Assembly (NCBI GenBank): GCA_003539375.1
Contig: DPPH01000066.1
Location: 1-6,972, forward strand
Direction of reading: 5' to 3'
Length of the DNA: 6,972 nucleotides
Source: Clostridiales bacterium
GTDB taxonomy: Bacteria > Bacillota > Clostridia > Tissierellales > Dethiosulfatibacteraceae
In this document: piece by piece, positions 1-6,789 of the stretch
Numbering within the stretch: the stretch's first letter is position 1
Layout: each line of letters opens with the position of its first letter
Translations under genes and position numbers: made by a program
The notes under the pieces: generated by a model
Told to the model about the DNA's origin: nothing
The model's database searches: none
Seen by the model: only the letters and a program-made list of their open reading frames with translations

Positions 1-1286
1 GCCATTTCACTAAGCATACTATCTAAACCGCTTCCATTTACTCCAGAGTTAAGCATTAACTGAACCATTGCAACACCTGCAAATAGTGCTATTGCTGCTC
101 CTGAAATTTGTTTGAAAGTATTTTTCCAAGCAAATTTTACATCTTCTGATTTCATTCCGTGCATAAAATGAGTAATTAATGCAACTAGTATGAAAGGTAT
201 AGTACCTGGTAGATAAGCCCAAGCTAGAGAGTAATTAAGGCCTGTTCCAAGTATATTAGGTATCGTAATTGTTTGAGATGCTAAAAATCCTTTTAAGCCT
301 AAAGCTGGTATTCTAGTTACAACCAAGATACCTGCAATTAATAGGTAAGGTGTCCAGGCTTTAAGTAATGACATATTTGATTCTGCTGTTTTTCCTAAAT
401 CAACCTTAGATTTCCAATCATCATCCCATTCATCTTCACTAGGGAAATTCCAAGTATCTTTCGGCATAAGAAATCCACTCTTAGCAGCAGGAATTATTAT
501 AAATAATCCTATTAAAGCTCCTACAAGAGAAGGAAGTTCCGGTCCGAAAACCATAGCTATTAGAAGATAAGGTACTGTAAAAGCTAATCCTGCAAATATT
601 GCAAAAGGTGCTACCTTAATTCCTTCTTTAAAAGATTTGTTTTTACCGAAAAACCTAGTCATTAAACCTAATGCTATTAAAGGTATAAATGTACCTACTA
701 TAGCATGTCCAAAAGCAGTCCACTTTGTAAGTTCCATTTGGAATAGGGCTGGATCAGCACCTATTGCATTTAAATTTGTTGATAAAGTTCCCATAGCACC
801 TATTACAGGAGTTCCAACAGCACCAAAGGCAACAGGAGTACTGTTGAGTATAAGAGCTACCATAGCTGCTGCTAGTGGAGGGAATCCCAGTCCAACTAAT
901 AATGGACCTGCTAGAGCTGCTGGTGTACCGAATCCAGCTGCACCTTCTATAAATGCTGCAAACATCCAAGCAATTATAAGAACTTGGATTCTTCTATCTT
1001 TTGTGATTCCGTTAAATCCGTTGTTAATTGTAGCCATTGCTCCGGATTGTTTTAGAGTATTAAGAATTAAAATTGCTCCAAATATTATGATTAATACATC
1101 AAGAGCTTTAAATACACCAAAAAGTGAAAATCCTAAAACATTAATTAAATCAATGTTCCAAGCAGTTAAGCCTACTACTGCAGCTATTGCCCAAGCAATA
1201 GGTAAGGCTTTTTTTGCTCCCCAATTGAAAACTGTCATTAATACGATTGTAACTAAAATAGGTATGAACGCTAAAAATGCATACAT
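1..1286 (-). CDS. lctP: L-lactate permease (LctP/LldP family), 3'-truncated by window edge
   Basis: Membrane transporter of the lactate permease family, which imports lactate (and usually glycolate) with protons across the cytoplasmic membrane. The reading frame starts at the ATG at 1284-1286, 9 nt after a GGAGG (1296-1300), and stays open for 428 codons to the left edge with no stop; family members are about 520-560 residues, so roughly the last fifth lies outside. The protein is very hydrophobic, with about 11 candidate membrane stretches (for example residues 3-20, 28-43, 101-114, 192-209, 224-248, 310-325, 352-374, 391-412). The family signature is visible at 113-130, with [19 protein letters not shown] hydrophilic acidic loop (about 280-300, [11 protein letters not shown]) separates two halves. 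It is the last visible gene of the lactate operon, 62 nt after larA, with no hairpin in the gap. Long reading frames on the opposite strand here are shadows. Confidence 0.93.
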   Translation of the reverse strand, partial: MYAFLAFIPILVTIVLMTVFNWGAKKALPIAWAIAAVVGLTAWNIDLINVLGFSLFGVFKALDVLIIIFGAILILNTLKQSGAMATINNGFNGITKDRRIQVLIIAWMFAAFIEGAAGFGTPAALAGPLLVGLGFPPLAAAMVALILNSTPVAFGAVGTPVIGAMGTLSTNLNAIGADPALFQMELTKWTAFGHAIVGTFIPLIALGLMTRFFGKNKSFKEGIKVAPFAIFAGLAFTVPYLLIAMVFGPELPSLVGALIGLFIIIPAAKSGFLMPKDTWNFPSEDEWDDDWKSKVDLGKTAESNMSLLKAWTPYLLIAGILVVTRIPALGLKGFLASQTITIPNILGTGLNYSLAWAYLPGTIPFILVALITHFMHGMKSEDVKFAWKNTFKQISGAAIALFAGVAMVQLMLNSGVNGSGLDSMLSEM

Positions 1287-1348
1287 GTAATAAATCCTCC
1301 TTAAAATATTTTTTTATGTAAATTTAATTATGTTCATTGGTTTATAAA

Positions 1349-2629
1349 TTAATTAACTATTACAGCTACTCCATCAGGAATTACCGTTATGCTGTAATCA
1401 TCTTTATTAATCATTTTTTTTGCTTTTTCTAATGCTTCCTCTATAGATTCTGCATAATGCATATGCATATCTTCGACCATTTCTTTAGGAGCACCTGTTA
1501 CCATAATGACTTCGTGTTTTATTAATATCCTAGATAAAACCTGAGACTCCCATTGGTCAGGGATGGTTTCATCTCTGTGTTTTGTTAGTATTTCCTTCAT
1601 GATTTCTTCAGGGCTGTCAGCATTTTTAAAGGTTTCGTAGAAGGCTTCTCCGCCGTGTCCATCGCTGCATTCACTAGCCATAATTATGACACCGTTTTCC
1701 TTAATGCTAGCTTCAGCTGCGGTCATGCCTTTTACTGCCTGATATATATTTTGGTCGAGAGGATAACCCCCATTTGTTGTGATTACTATATCAGCTTTTT
1801 TACTATCGGCTCCAGCTAAATTATTTAAGAAGTCACATCCTTCATAATGAGCGTCCTCTCGGTGGCCTGCGAAGGCTGCAATAACTTCTTTTTCTTGGTT
1901 TATAACTACATTTAGTATAAAAGCTAAATTCGCTTTCTCAGCTGCATAAAGCATATCTATGTGCAGTGGGTTGTTTTCTAAAATACCTGTCCTTGCGTAT
2001 TTAGAATCAATAAACTCAGAACAGTGGTTTGCTAAAACAGTTTTGTAGCTTGCTATTCCAGGGAGTATAGATTTTCTTCCACCTGAAAAACCTGCAAAAA
2101 AGTGAGGCTCAATAAATCCTTCTGCTATTAGTAAATCTGCTTCTAAGGCTATTTTATTAAGCATTAAAGAACCTCCAGAAGGAAGAGTTCCTAAATCTAT
2201 CATATCTTCGTCTTTTTTACTATCGTGCATTTCAATATTTACTGAATCTACAATCTCATCCCCGTATTTATCTCTAAGTTCTGCATCTGTAGATGGTCTA
2301 TGAGCTCCGGTAGCTACTAAAATAGTAATTTTCCCATCTTTATTTGTTTTTCTAACATTTTCAAGTAATACCGGCATAGTTATATGAGAAGGTACAGGTC
2401 TAGTATGATCGCTCGATATTATAACTATATTTTTTTTATCTTTAGCTAATTCTGATAAGGGAGGAGAATTAGTAGGATTATTTACTGCATCTTCAACTAA
2501 TTCAGTTTCTCCTTTTTCAGGTGTATATTCATGAGTTTGGGATAGAAGGACACCCTGTAATCGGGCATCTTCTATCTCAACTTCCTTGTTAATTTTTCCA
2601 TAAGGTAGTTTTATTTTCAAAACATTCAT
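1349..2629 (-). CDS. larA: Lactate racemase LarA (nickel-pincer enzyme)
   Basis: Cytoplasmic enzyme that interconverts L- and D-lactate using a nickel pincer nucleotide (NPN) bound covalently to a lysine. The 426-residue length is normal. Residues known from Lactobacillus plantarum LarA are present at almost the same numbers: D74 and R77 in SSDHTRPVPSH, H110 in ATGAHRPS, H176 and K186 (the cofactor-anchoring lysine) in the stretch PHFFAGFSGGRKS, H202 (nickel ligand), and Q296/K299 in PLDQNIYQAVKG. A catalytically complete racemase is therefore likely, rather than one of the LarA homologues with other substrates, and the lactate operon supports this. The span uses the first ATG, but that codon directly abuts the Shine-Dalgarno; a TTG at 2618-2620 is better spaced and would drop only three residues. 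The larB, larC and larE genes that make the cofactor are not in this window. It starts 6 nt after lctD and should be cotranscribed. Confidence 0.95.
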   Translation of the reverse strand: MNVLKIKLPYGKINKEVEIEDARLQGVLLSQTHEYTPEKGETELVEDAVNNPTNSPPLSELAKDKKNIVIISSDHTRPVPSHITMPVLLENVRKTNKDGKITILVATGAHRPSTDAELRDKYGDEIVDSVNIEMHDSKKDEDMIDLGTLPSGGSLMLNKIALEADLLIAEGFIEPHFFAGFSGGRKSILPGIASYKTVLANHCSEFIDSKYARTGILENNPLHIDMLYAAEKANLAFILNVVINQEKEVIAAFAGHREDAHYEGCDFLNNLAGADSKKADIVITTNGGYPLDQNIYQAVKGMTAAEASIKENGVIIMASECSDGHGGEAFYETFKNADSPEEIMKEILTKHRDETIPDQWESQVLSRILIKHEVIMVTGAPKEMVEDMHMHYAESIEEALEKAKKMINKDDYSITVIPDGVAVIVN

Positions 2630-2634
2630 CTCCT
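2618..2634 (-). promoter_or_regulatory. larA ribosome binding site with alternative TTG start
   Basis: The only Shine-Dalgarno near the larA start is AGGAG at 2630-2634. It touches the first ATG (2627-2629) with no spacer, which is poor geometry for initiation. The in-frame TTG at 2618-2620 sits 9 nt downstream of it, an ideal spacing, and would give a protein beginning MKIKLPYGK. No other purine-rich site lies 5-12 nt upstream of the ATG. I infer that TTG is the main start; coupling to the lctD stop codon (2636-2638) could still allow use of the ATG. Confidence 0.55.
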
Positions 2635-2635
2635 A

Positions 2636-4045
2636 TTATTCGATTATTTTACCAGGATTCATAATATAATTTGGATCGAAAGCTTGTTTAATTTTCTTCA
2701 TAAGCATTAATTCAGTTTCACTTAAATGATCTTTCATAAACTTCATTCTCTTAAGACCTATTCCGTGTTCTCCACTTAATTTCCCACCTAATTTATATAC
2801 AGCATCGTATAACTCTTTAAGAACCTTATCTTCAACTTCAAACCATTCATCCATAGTCATATCAGGATCTTTAACTAATGTAGTATGTAGGTTTCCATCA
2901 CCAGCGTGACCGTAGGATGGCATTTTAATTCCGTACTTTTTAGAAATTTTATCTATTTCAGGCATTAGTTTTGCTATATTTCCTATAGGAACAACTATAT
3001 CCTCAAGACTTTGTTCAGGACTGTATACCATAAATGCTTCAGCTATATTTCTTCTAACACTCCATACTCTTTCTTGGGTTGTATAGTTATCAGCTACATA
3101 TACTTCTATAGCTCCGTGCTCAAGGCAAAGTTCACCTATAGTTTCGGCATCAAGTTCTACTACGCTTTCATTTGTACCATCAACTTCTATTAGAAGCATT
3201 GATCCTGCTTTTTGATAAGGAAGATGCTCATTTAAATAATCGCAAGTTGTATGAACTGATAATTTATCCATAAATTCTATAGATGTAGGTACAATCCCAC
3301 CTTCGGATATTATAGTAGGTACTATTTTAATAGCAGATTCTACATCTTCGAATAATACTAGTAAGTCTGTTGCAAACTTAGGTTTAGGTGAAAGTTTAAT
3401 TATAGCTTTTGTAATAACTCCAAGAGTACCTTCAGAACCTATCATAAGCTTTTTAATATCATATCCTGTAACGTCCTTAACGTTTTTACCACCAAGCTCA
3501 ACTATTTCTCCAGTAGGAGTAACTACTTCAAGACCCATTATATATTGGCCTGTAACTCCGTACTTAATAGCTTTACCACCACCGGCGTTTTCTGCAATAT
3601 TACCACCAATATAGCAAGTAAGTAGACTCATAGGATAACCAGCAAAGAATAATCCCTTATCTTCAACTAATCCGTTTATTTCATTAGTTACTAATCCAGG
3701 CTCTACTACTATCATCATATTATCGTAATCAATTTCTATAACCTTATTCATTTTCTCTACTGAGAGTAGTATTCCACCAAAGGTTGGTATAGCACCACCA
3801 GATAGTCCACTTCCTGCTCCTCTAGGAGTAACAGGGATAAGGTGTTTATTTGCTAACTTCATTACTTCTGATATCTGCTCAGTAGTGGTAGGAGTGATAA
3901 CTACCTCAGGCATATGAGCATATTCTTCAGGAGTTTCATCATGAGAGTAATTTTCCATTTTTTCTTTGTCTAATATAACATTTTTAGCTCCTAATATACT
4001 CTCTAATTCTTTTACTATTTCTTCAGTTAAAGGATTGTAGTTCAT
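2636..4045 (-). CDS. lctD: FAD-linked D-lactate dehydrogenase subunit (LctD, GlcD-like)
   Basis: Flavoprotein that oxidises D-lactate (2-hydroxy acid) to pyruvate and, in this setting, hands electrons to the EtfAB partner encoded just upstream. The 469 residues show a PCMH-type FAD-binding domain (about 45-222) with PRGAGSGLSGG at 74-84 and GSEGTLGVIT at 203-212, then a FAD-linked oxidase C-terminal domain with HAGDGNLH at 380-387, GEHGIGL at 425-431 and NPGKII at 464-468; H380, H387, E426 and H427 are the expected active-site/metal-binding positions. There is no cysteine cluster (only C144, C268, C307), no membrane segment, and no GlcE/GlcF iron-sulfur partner nearby, so the ETF is the likely acceptor. 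The ATG overlaps the etfA stop codon by one base (TAATG), and its AGGAGG (4053-4058) lies inside the last codons of etfA, which points to translational coupling. A glycolate oxidase role is the main alternative; racemase and permease neighbours favour lactate. Confidence 0.92.
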   Translation of the reverse strand: MNYNPLTEEIVKELESILGAKNVILDKEKMENYSHDETPEEYAHMPEVVITPTTTEQISEVMKLANKHLIPVTPRGAGSGLSGGAIPTFGGILLSVEKMNKVIEIDYDNMMIVVEPGLVTNEINGLVEDKGLFFAGYPMSLLTCYIGGNIAENAGGGKAIKYGVTGQYIMGLEVVTPTGEIVELGGKNVKDVTGYDIKKLMIGSEGTLGVITKAIIKLSPKPKFATDLLVLFEDVESAIKIVPTIISEGGIVPTSIEFMDKLSVHTTCDYLNEHLPYQKAGSMLLIEVDGTNESVVELDAETIGELCLEHGAIEVYVADNYTTQERVWSVRRNIAEAFMVYSPEQSLEDIVVPIGNIAKLMPEIDKISKKYGIKMPSYGHAGDGNLHTTLVKDPDMTMDEWFEVEDKVLKELYDAVYKLGGKLSGEHGIGLKRMKFMKDHLSETELMLMKKIKQAFDPNYIMNPGKIIE

Positions 4046-5043
4046 TATTTTACCTCCTTGTCCAGTTTACTGTTTAACAATGGAACAACGTCGAATAAAT
4101 CTCCAACTATTCCAAAATCTGATACGTGGAAAATTGCTGCTTCAGGATCGCTGTTAATTGATACGATTATATCGGAAGTCTTCATACCTGCAAGATGTTG
4201 AATAGCTCCAGAAACTCCAACTGCAATGTATAATTTAGGAGTAACAGTCTTACCACTAAGTCCAACTTGCTGAGGATATGTTGCCCAACCTCTGTCTACT
4301 GCATCTCTTGAAGCTCCAACAACTCCACCTAGTTTATCTGCTAATTCCTTTATTAATGTAAAGTTTTCGCCTTTTTTCATTCCTTTTCCACCTGCAACTA
4401 CTATATCTGCTGCTTGGATGTTTATATCTCCGCCAACTTCATGCTTTGATTCAAGCTTTTTAACTCTATTGTCAAGCAAGCTAGTATCAAACTTAATATA
4501 TTCAATATCTCCAGTTCTGCTTTCATCTACATCTAACGGCTTTGATGATTTAGGTCTAACTGTAGCCATTTGAGGTCTGTGATCAGGAGTCTTTATAGTT
4601 GCTAGAATATTACCACCTATAGCTGGTCTAGTTTGAAGTAGATTTTTAGTTTCTTCTTCAATATCTAGTTCAGTACAGTCTGCAGTAAGTCCAGCATGAA
4701 GTCTCATTGCTACGTGAGGCATAAGAGTTCTGCCGTTTACAGTTGCAGCTGATAAAATTATATTCGGTTTCAAATCACCTATCATGTCAACTAGTAAATT
4801 ACTGTAGTTTTCTACTATGAAATCAGAAAGACTTTCATCTTCTACTACTATAACCTTATCTGCTCCCCTTAAAATCAATTCATTAAGCTGTTCTTTATCT
4901 ACATTATTCCCGATTACTACAGAAACAAGTGATTCTCCTAATTTATCTGCTAAAGCTCTACCTCTTGAAAGTAATTCGAAAGATACACTTTTCAAATTTC
5001 CATTTCGAGTTTCAGCCATAGTCCATATATTTTTATAATCCAT
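4045..5043 (-). CDS. etfA: Electron transfer flavoprotein alpha subunit (LctC/EtfA), short form
   Basis: Large subunit of the ETF that accepts electrons from LctD through an FAD in its C-terminal domain. In 332 residues there is an N-terminal ETF domain (about 4-185), with GLTADCTELDI at 118-128 and RPAIGGNILATI at 139-150, followed by RPQMATVRP at 156-164. The C-terminal FAD domain (about 208-325) has VAGGKGM at 216-222, GASRDAVDRGW at 243-253, QVGLSGKTV at 259-267 and GVSGAIQHLAGM at 276-287. The RPAIGG...RPQMATVRP pattern resembles EtfA proteins of bifurcating clostridial systems. Unlike the Acetobacterium woodii LctC, as I recall it, there is no N-terminal ferredoxin-like extension and only one cysteine (C123), so no iron-sulfur cluster. 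The ATG follows AGGAGG (5049-5054) by 5 nt; that site overlaps the etfB stop codon. No acyl-CoA dehydrogenase gene lies beside it, so a butyryl-CoA role is less likely. Confidence 0.93.
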   Translation of the reverse strand: MDYKNIWTMAETRNGNLKSVSFELLSRGRALADKLGESLVSVVIGNNVDKEQLNELILRGADKVIVVEDESLSDFIVENYSNLLVDMIGDLKPNIILSAATVNGRTLMPHVAMRLHAGLTADCTELDIEEETKNLLQTRPAIGGNILATIKTPDHRPQMATVRPKSSKPLDVDESRTGDIEYIKFDTSLLDNRVKKLESKHEVGGDINIQAADIVVAGGKGMKKGENFTLIKELADKLGGVVGASRDAVDRGWATYPQQVGLSGKTVTPKLYIAVGVSGAIQHLAGMKTSDIIVSINSDPEAAIFHVSDFGIVGDLFDVVPLLNSKLDKEVK

Positions 5044-5052
5044 TTTTACCTC

Positions 5053-5850
5053 CTATACGATTTCTTTGCTTTTCAAGAATTCTATTAATTTATCAACAGC
5101 TGCTTCAAGTTCATCGTCGTCTTTAGCTGTTACTATAGTTCCACCTCTTGTAACCTTAGGAGTTTCGATCTTAACAACTCTTGTTGGGGAACCCTTTAAT
5201 CCTAATTTAGTTTCATCTACATTCATATCAGCTACTGTTAATGAAGGTAGGTCTGTTTTCTTTGCTCTTTGCTTACCTCTTAAGGTAGGTAATCTTGGAT
5301 AACTTATTTCTTTTACTACTGTAAGTAGGGAAGGTAAAGGTAATTCTAATTTTTCATATCCTTCTTCCAATAATCTTTCTACAACTATTTTATCACTGTC
5401 AACTTCTTCTACTTTACTTATGTAAGTTCCTAGGGTAAGGTCTAAATAAGCAGCTATGTTTGGACCAACCTGTCCTGTATCACCGTCGGTAGCTCTTTCT
5501 CCAGCTAATACTAAATCATAGTCGCCGATTTCTTTAATAGCCTCTGCTAATACATAAGCAGTTGACCATGTATCTGCTCCTGCAAATTTTCTGTCTGTTA
5601 TTAAAATACCGTCGTCACAGCCCATAGCGATAGCTTCTTTTAAAGCTTTGGATGCTGCTGGGGGACCCATAGTTATTACTGTAACTTTTCCGCCATGCTC
5701 TTCTTTTAACTGTATTCCTACTTCAATTGCATATAAATCCAGAGGATTTATTATACTTTCAACGCCGTCTCTTATCATTGTGCCGGTTTCAGGATCCATT
5801 TTCACATTACTTGTTTCAGGAACCTGTTTAATTGGTACGATTATATTCAT
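5053..5850 (-). CDS. etfB: Electron transfer flavoprotein beta subunit (LctB/EtfB), bifurcating type
   Basis: Small ETF subunit. In bifurcating or confurcating ETFs it holds the FAD that exchanges electrons with NAD(H) and ferredoxin, whereas classical ETFs bind AMP here. The 265-residue length is normal. Visible motifs are IKQVPET at 7-13 with the following MDPETGTMIRDG, NPLDLYAIE at 35-43, ADTWSTAYVLAEAI at 92-105, GERATDGDTGQVGP at 117-130 (flavin/nucleotide binding) and PRLPTLRGKQRAKK at 185-198, which contacts the alpha subunit or dehydrogenase. The overall pattern matches clostridial EtfB proteins paired with lactate or butyryl-CoA dehydrogenases. The ATG at 5848-5850 follows AAGGAGG (core 5858-5863) by 7 nt. 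This is the first gene of the lactate operon, behind a strong promoter and two repressor-like operators. Assignment to bifurcation rests on family resemblance and operon context, not on direct proof. Confidence 0.94.
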   Translation of the reverse strand: MNIIVPIKQVPETSNVKMDPETGTMIRDGVESIINPLDLYAIEVGIQLKEEHGGKVTVITMGPPAASKALKEAIAMGCDDGILITDRKFAGADTWSTAYVLAEAIKEIGDYDLVLAGERATDGDTGQVGPNIAAYLDLTLGTYISKVEEVDSDKIVVERLLEEGYEKLELPLPSLLTVVKEISYPRLPTLRGKQRAKKTDLPSLTVADMNVDETKLGLKGSPTRVVKIETPKVTRGGTIVTAKDDDELEAAVDKLIEFLKSKEIV

Positions 5851-5871
5851 TATTAAACCTCCTTGGTATTA

Positions 5872-5882
5872 TGGTATGACCA
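5872..5882. promoter_or_regulatory. FadR/GntR-type operator O2 (TGGT-N3-ACCA), promoter-distal
   Basis: TGGTATGACCA on the plus strand is an imperfect 11-bp palindrome of the form TGGT-N3-ACCA, the classic recognition pattern of FadR-subfamily GntR repressors. It lies in the transcribed leader, 8 nt before the etfB Shine-Dalgarno. It is the exact inverted copy of the promoter-proximal site at 5915-5925, with 43 bp between centres. The repressor gene next door is the obvious partner (inference). Confidence 0.75.
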
Positions 5883-5914
5883 ATATTCTTTTAAAAAACA
5901 GATTTAAAGTATGA

Positions 5915-5925
5915 TGGTCATACCA
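5915..5925. promoter_or_regulatory. FadR/GntR-type operator O1 (TGGT-N3-ACCA), promoter-proximal
   Basis: TGGTCATACCA on the plus strand, which reads TGGTATGACCA on the minus (transcribed) strand. It starts about 13 nt downstream of the predicted transcription start, where a bound repressor would block promoter clearance. It has the same core as the site at 5872-5882 in opposite orientation, and the 43-bp centre spacing is close to four helical turns, so both would face the same side of the DNA. Confidence 0.78.
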
Positions 5926-5943
5926 ATTAAATCTTTGTCTATA

Positions 5944-5972
5944 ATTATATGGGAACCTTTTCCTATTTACAA
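5944..5972 (-). promoter_or_regulatory. Sigma-A-type promoter of the lactate operon
   Basis: On the minus strand, TTGTAA (5967-5972, 4 of 6 to the -35 consensus) is followed after exactly 17 bp by TATAAT (5944-5949, perfect -10). The predicted start is an A near 5938, giving a leader of about 88 nt before etfB. The promoter lies between the regulator's terminator and the two operators, so the operon is transcribed independently of the regulator gene. Confidence 0.72.
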
Positions 5973-5993
5973 CAAAAGTTATTTTATTCACAA

Positions 5994-6026
5994 AAAAAGA
6001 GCCGATTTTATAAATCAGCTCTTTTT
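5994..6026 (-). terminator. Rho-independent terminator of the regulator gene, probably bidirectional
   Basis: AAAAAGAGC (5994-6002) pairs with GCTCTTTTT (6018-6026), and GATTT (6004-6008) pairs with AAATC (6012-6016). One C/A mismatch lies between the two stem parts and the loop is 3 nt. Read on the minus strand it begins 12 nt after the regulator's stop codon and ends in a run of seven T (5998-5992). The plus strand also has a T-run, so it could stop transcripts from both sides. It insulates the lactate operon from the regulator gene. Confidence 0.88.
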
Positions 6027-6038
6027 CTAATTTTAAAT

Positions 6039-6749
6039 TTAATTATCAAACTCTTCATTATTTTCTATGCTTAAATATACATTATTAAAGTGTTCCTTCA
6101 TAGCTTTCCTTGCTTTGTTTTTATCCCCGGATATTATTGAATTTACAATATTCTTGTGCATTTCCTCTAAAAGGTTGTCTACCTTAAGAGTTTGAATTAT
6201 CTTCAATCTTGCATCCTCTATGAAGTAGGTCATAAGGGAAGAGATAGTTTCTAAAATATTTAATATAAGAATATTATTAGTAAACTCAGCTATTTTATAG
6301 TGGATATTTTTGTCTATTTCAACTCTTTCAGCTTCTGAATCAGCTTTAAGAAGCTTATCCAATAGATCTTTTAAAACTTCTTTTTTATCTTCTGTGATAC
6401 GTTCTGCTGCAAGACCGGCAGCTTCAATTTCTAGAATATTTCTAATTTCTAAAATATCTCTAAACTTTCCATTTTTTAAAGTGAAAATTAAAGACAAGGG
6501 TTCTAATCCAGCCTGGTCAAAGTTTTCCGAAATAAAGTTACCTTCTCCCTGACGGCTTTCTATAATCCCTATAATTTCTAAAGATCTCAGGGCTTCTCTT
6601 ACTGAAGTACGGCTAACATCAAGCATTTCTGCCATTTTTCTTTCGGCAGGAAGTTTATCGCCCAGCTTTAATTCACCATCGAGAATCATTTTTTGAATTT
6701 TTTCACTAACCTGCTGGTGAATTTTCTTATTTTTAATCGGTTCAAACAT
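6039..6749 (-). CDS. lctA: FadR-subfamily GntR transcriptional regulator (LctA/LldR-like)
   Basis: DNA-binding repressor, probably of the lactate operon that follows it. The 236 residues comprise an N-terminal winged helix-turn-helix of the GntR family (about 8-75), with the hallmark KLPAERKMAEMLDVSRTSVR at 32-51 and EALRSLEIIGIIESRQGEG at 52-70. The C-terminal FCD helical domain (about 96-225) has the expected metal-site residues D146 and H150 (D-x3-H) plus H198 and H220; such sites bind a metal that helps hold a carboxylic acid effector. Lactate or a close relative is the natural effector to propose from context. The ATG at 6747-6749 follows AGGAG (6757-6761) by 7 nt. The gene has its own terminator and a long AT-rich upstream region. 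TGGT-N3-ACCA sites lie in front of etfB but none of that form is seen in front of this gene, so autoregulation through the same motif is not supported. The symbol follows the A. woodii lct operon by synteny. Confidence 0.9.
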   Translation of the reverse strand: MFEPIKNKKIHQQVSEKIQKMILDGELKLGDKLPAERKMAEMLDVSRTSVREALRSLEIIGIIESRQGEGNFISENFDQAGLEPLSLIFTLKNGKFRDILEIRNILEIEAAGLAAERITEDKKEVLKDLLDKLLKADSEAERVEIDKNIHYKIAEFTNNILILNILETISSLMTYFIEDARLKIIQTLKVDNLLEEMHKNIVNSIISGDKNKARKAMKEHFNNVYLSIENNEEFDN

Positions 6750-6789
6750 ATAATCTCTCCTAAATTTTACGAAATATTAATATTTAACA

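Noticed and set aside
754..969. Minus-strand 71-codon frame rich in Ser, Cys and Tyr
   Set aside because: It is an alternative frame inside the permease gene; its odd composition follows from reading small-residue membrane codons out of frame.
637..1290. Plus-strand open frame of 217 codons opposite the permease gene
   Set aside because: It is antisense to an uninterrupted minus-strand frame with a clear lactate permease signature and has no family likeness of its own; it starts at an ordinary ATG inside that gene with no good Shine-Dalgarno.
1287..1348. Possible terminator or separate promoter between larA and lctP
   Set aside because: No hairpin with a T-run is present, only the short AAAATATTTT. 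No convincing -35/-10 pair is seen, so read-through from larA is the simpler view.
3011..3193. Plus-strand 60-codon frame opposite lctD
   Set aside because: It is a shadow of the lctD coding strand with no ribosome site or recognisable protein.
4817..5302. Plus-strand frames at 4817-5038 and 5066-5302 opposite etfA and etfB
   Set aside because: Both lie antisense to well-conserved ETF genes and have serine-rich, low-information products.
4045..5850. EtfAB as partner of butyryl-CoA or caffeoyl-CoA dehydrogenase
   Set aside because: No acyl-CoA dehydrogenase or CoA-related gene is adjacent; the ETF genes are coupled to a lactate-type FAD oxidase, racemase and permease.
5648..5914. Plus-strand 88-codon frame crossing the etfB start and the operator region
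   Set aside because: It is antisense to conserved EtfB motifs and runs through the operators and leader; there is no supporting signal.
6310..6552. Plus-strand 80-codon frame opposite the regulator gene
   Set aside because: It is antisense to the FCD domain coding region, Ser/Lys-rich and unrecognisable.
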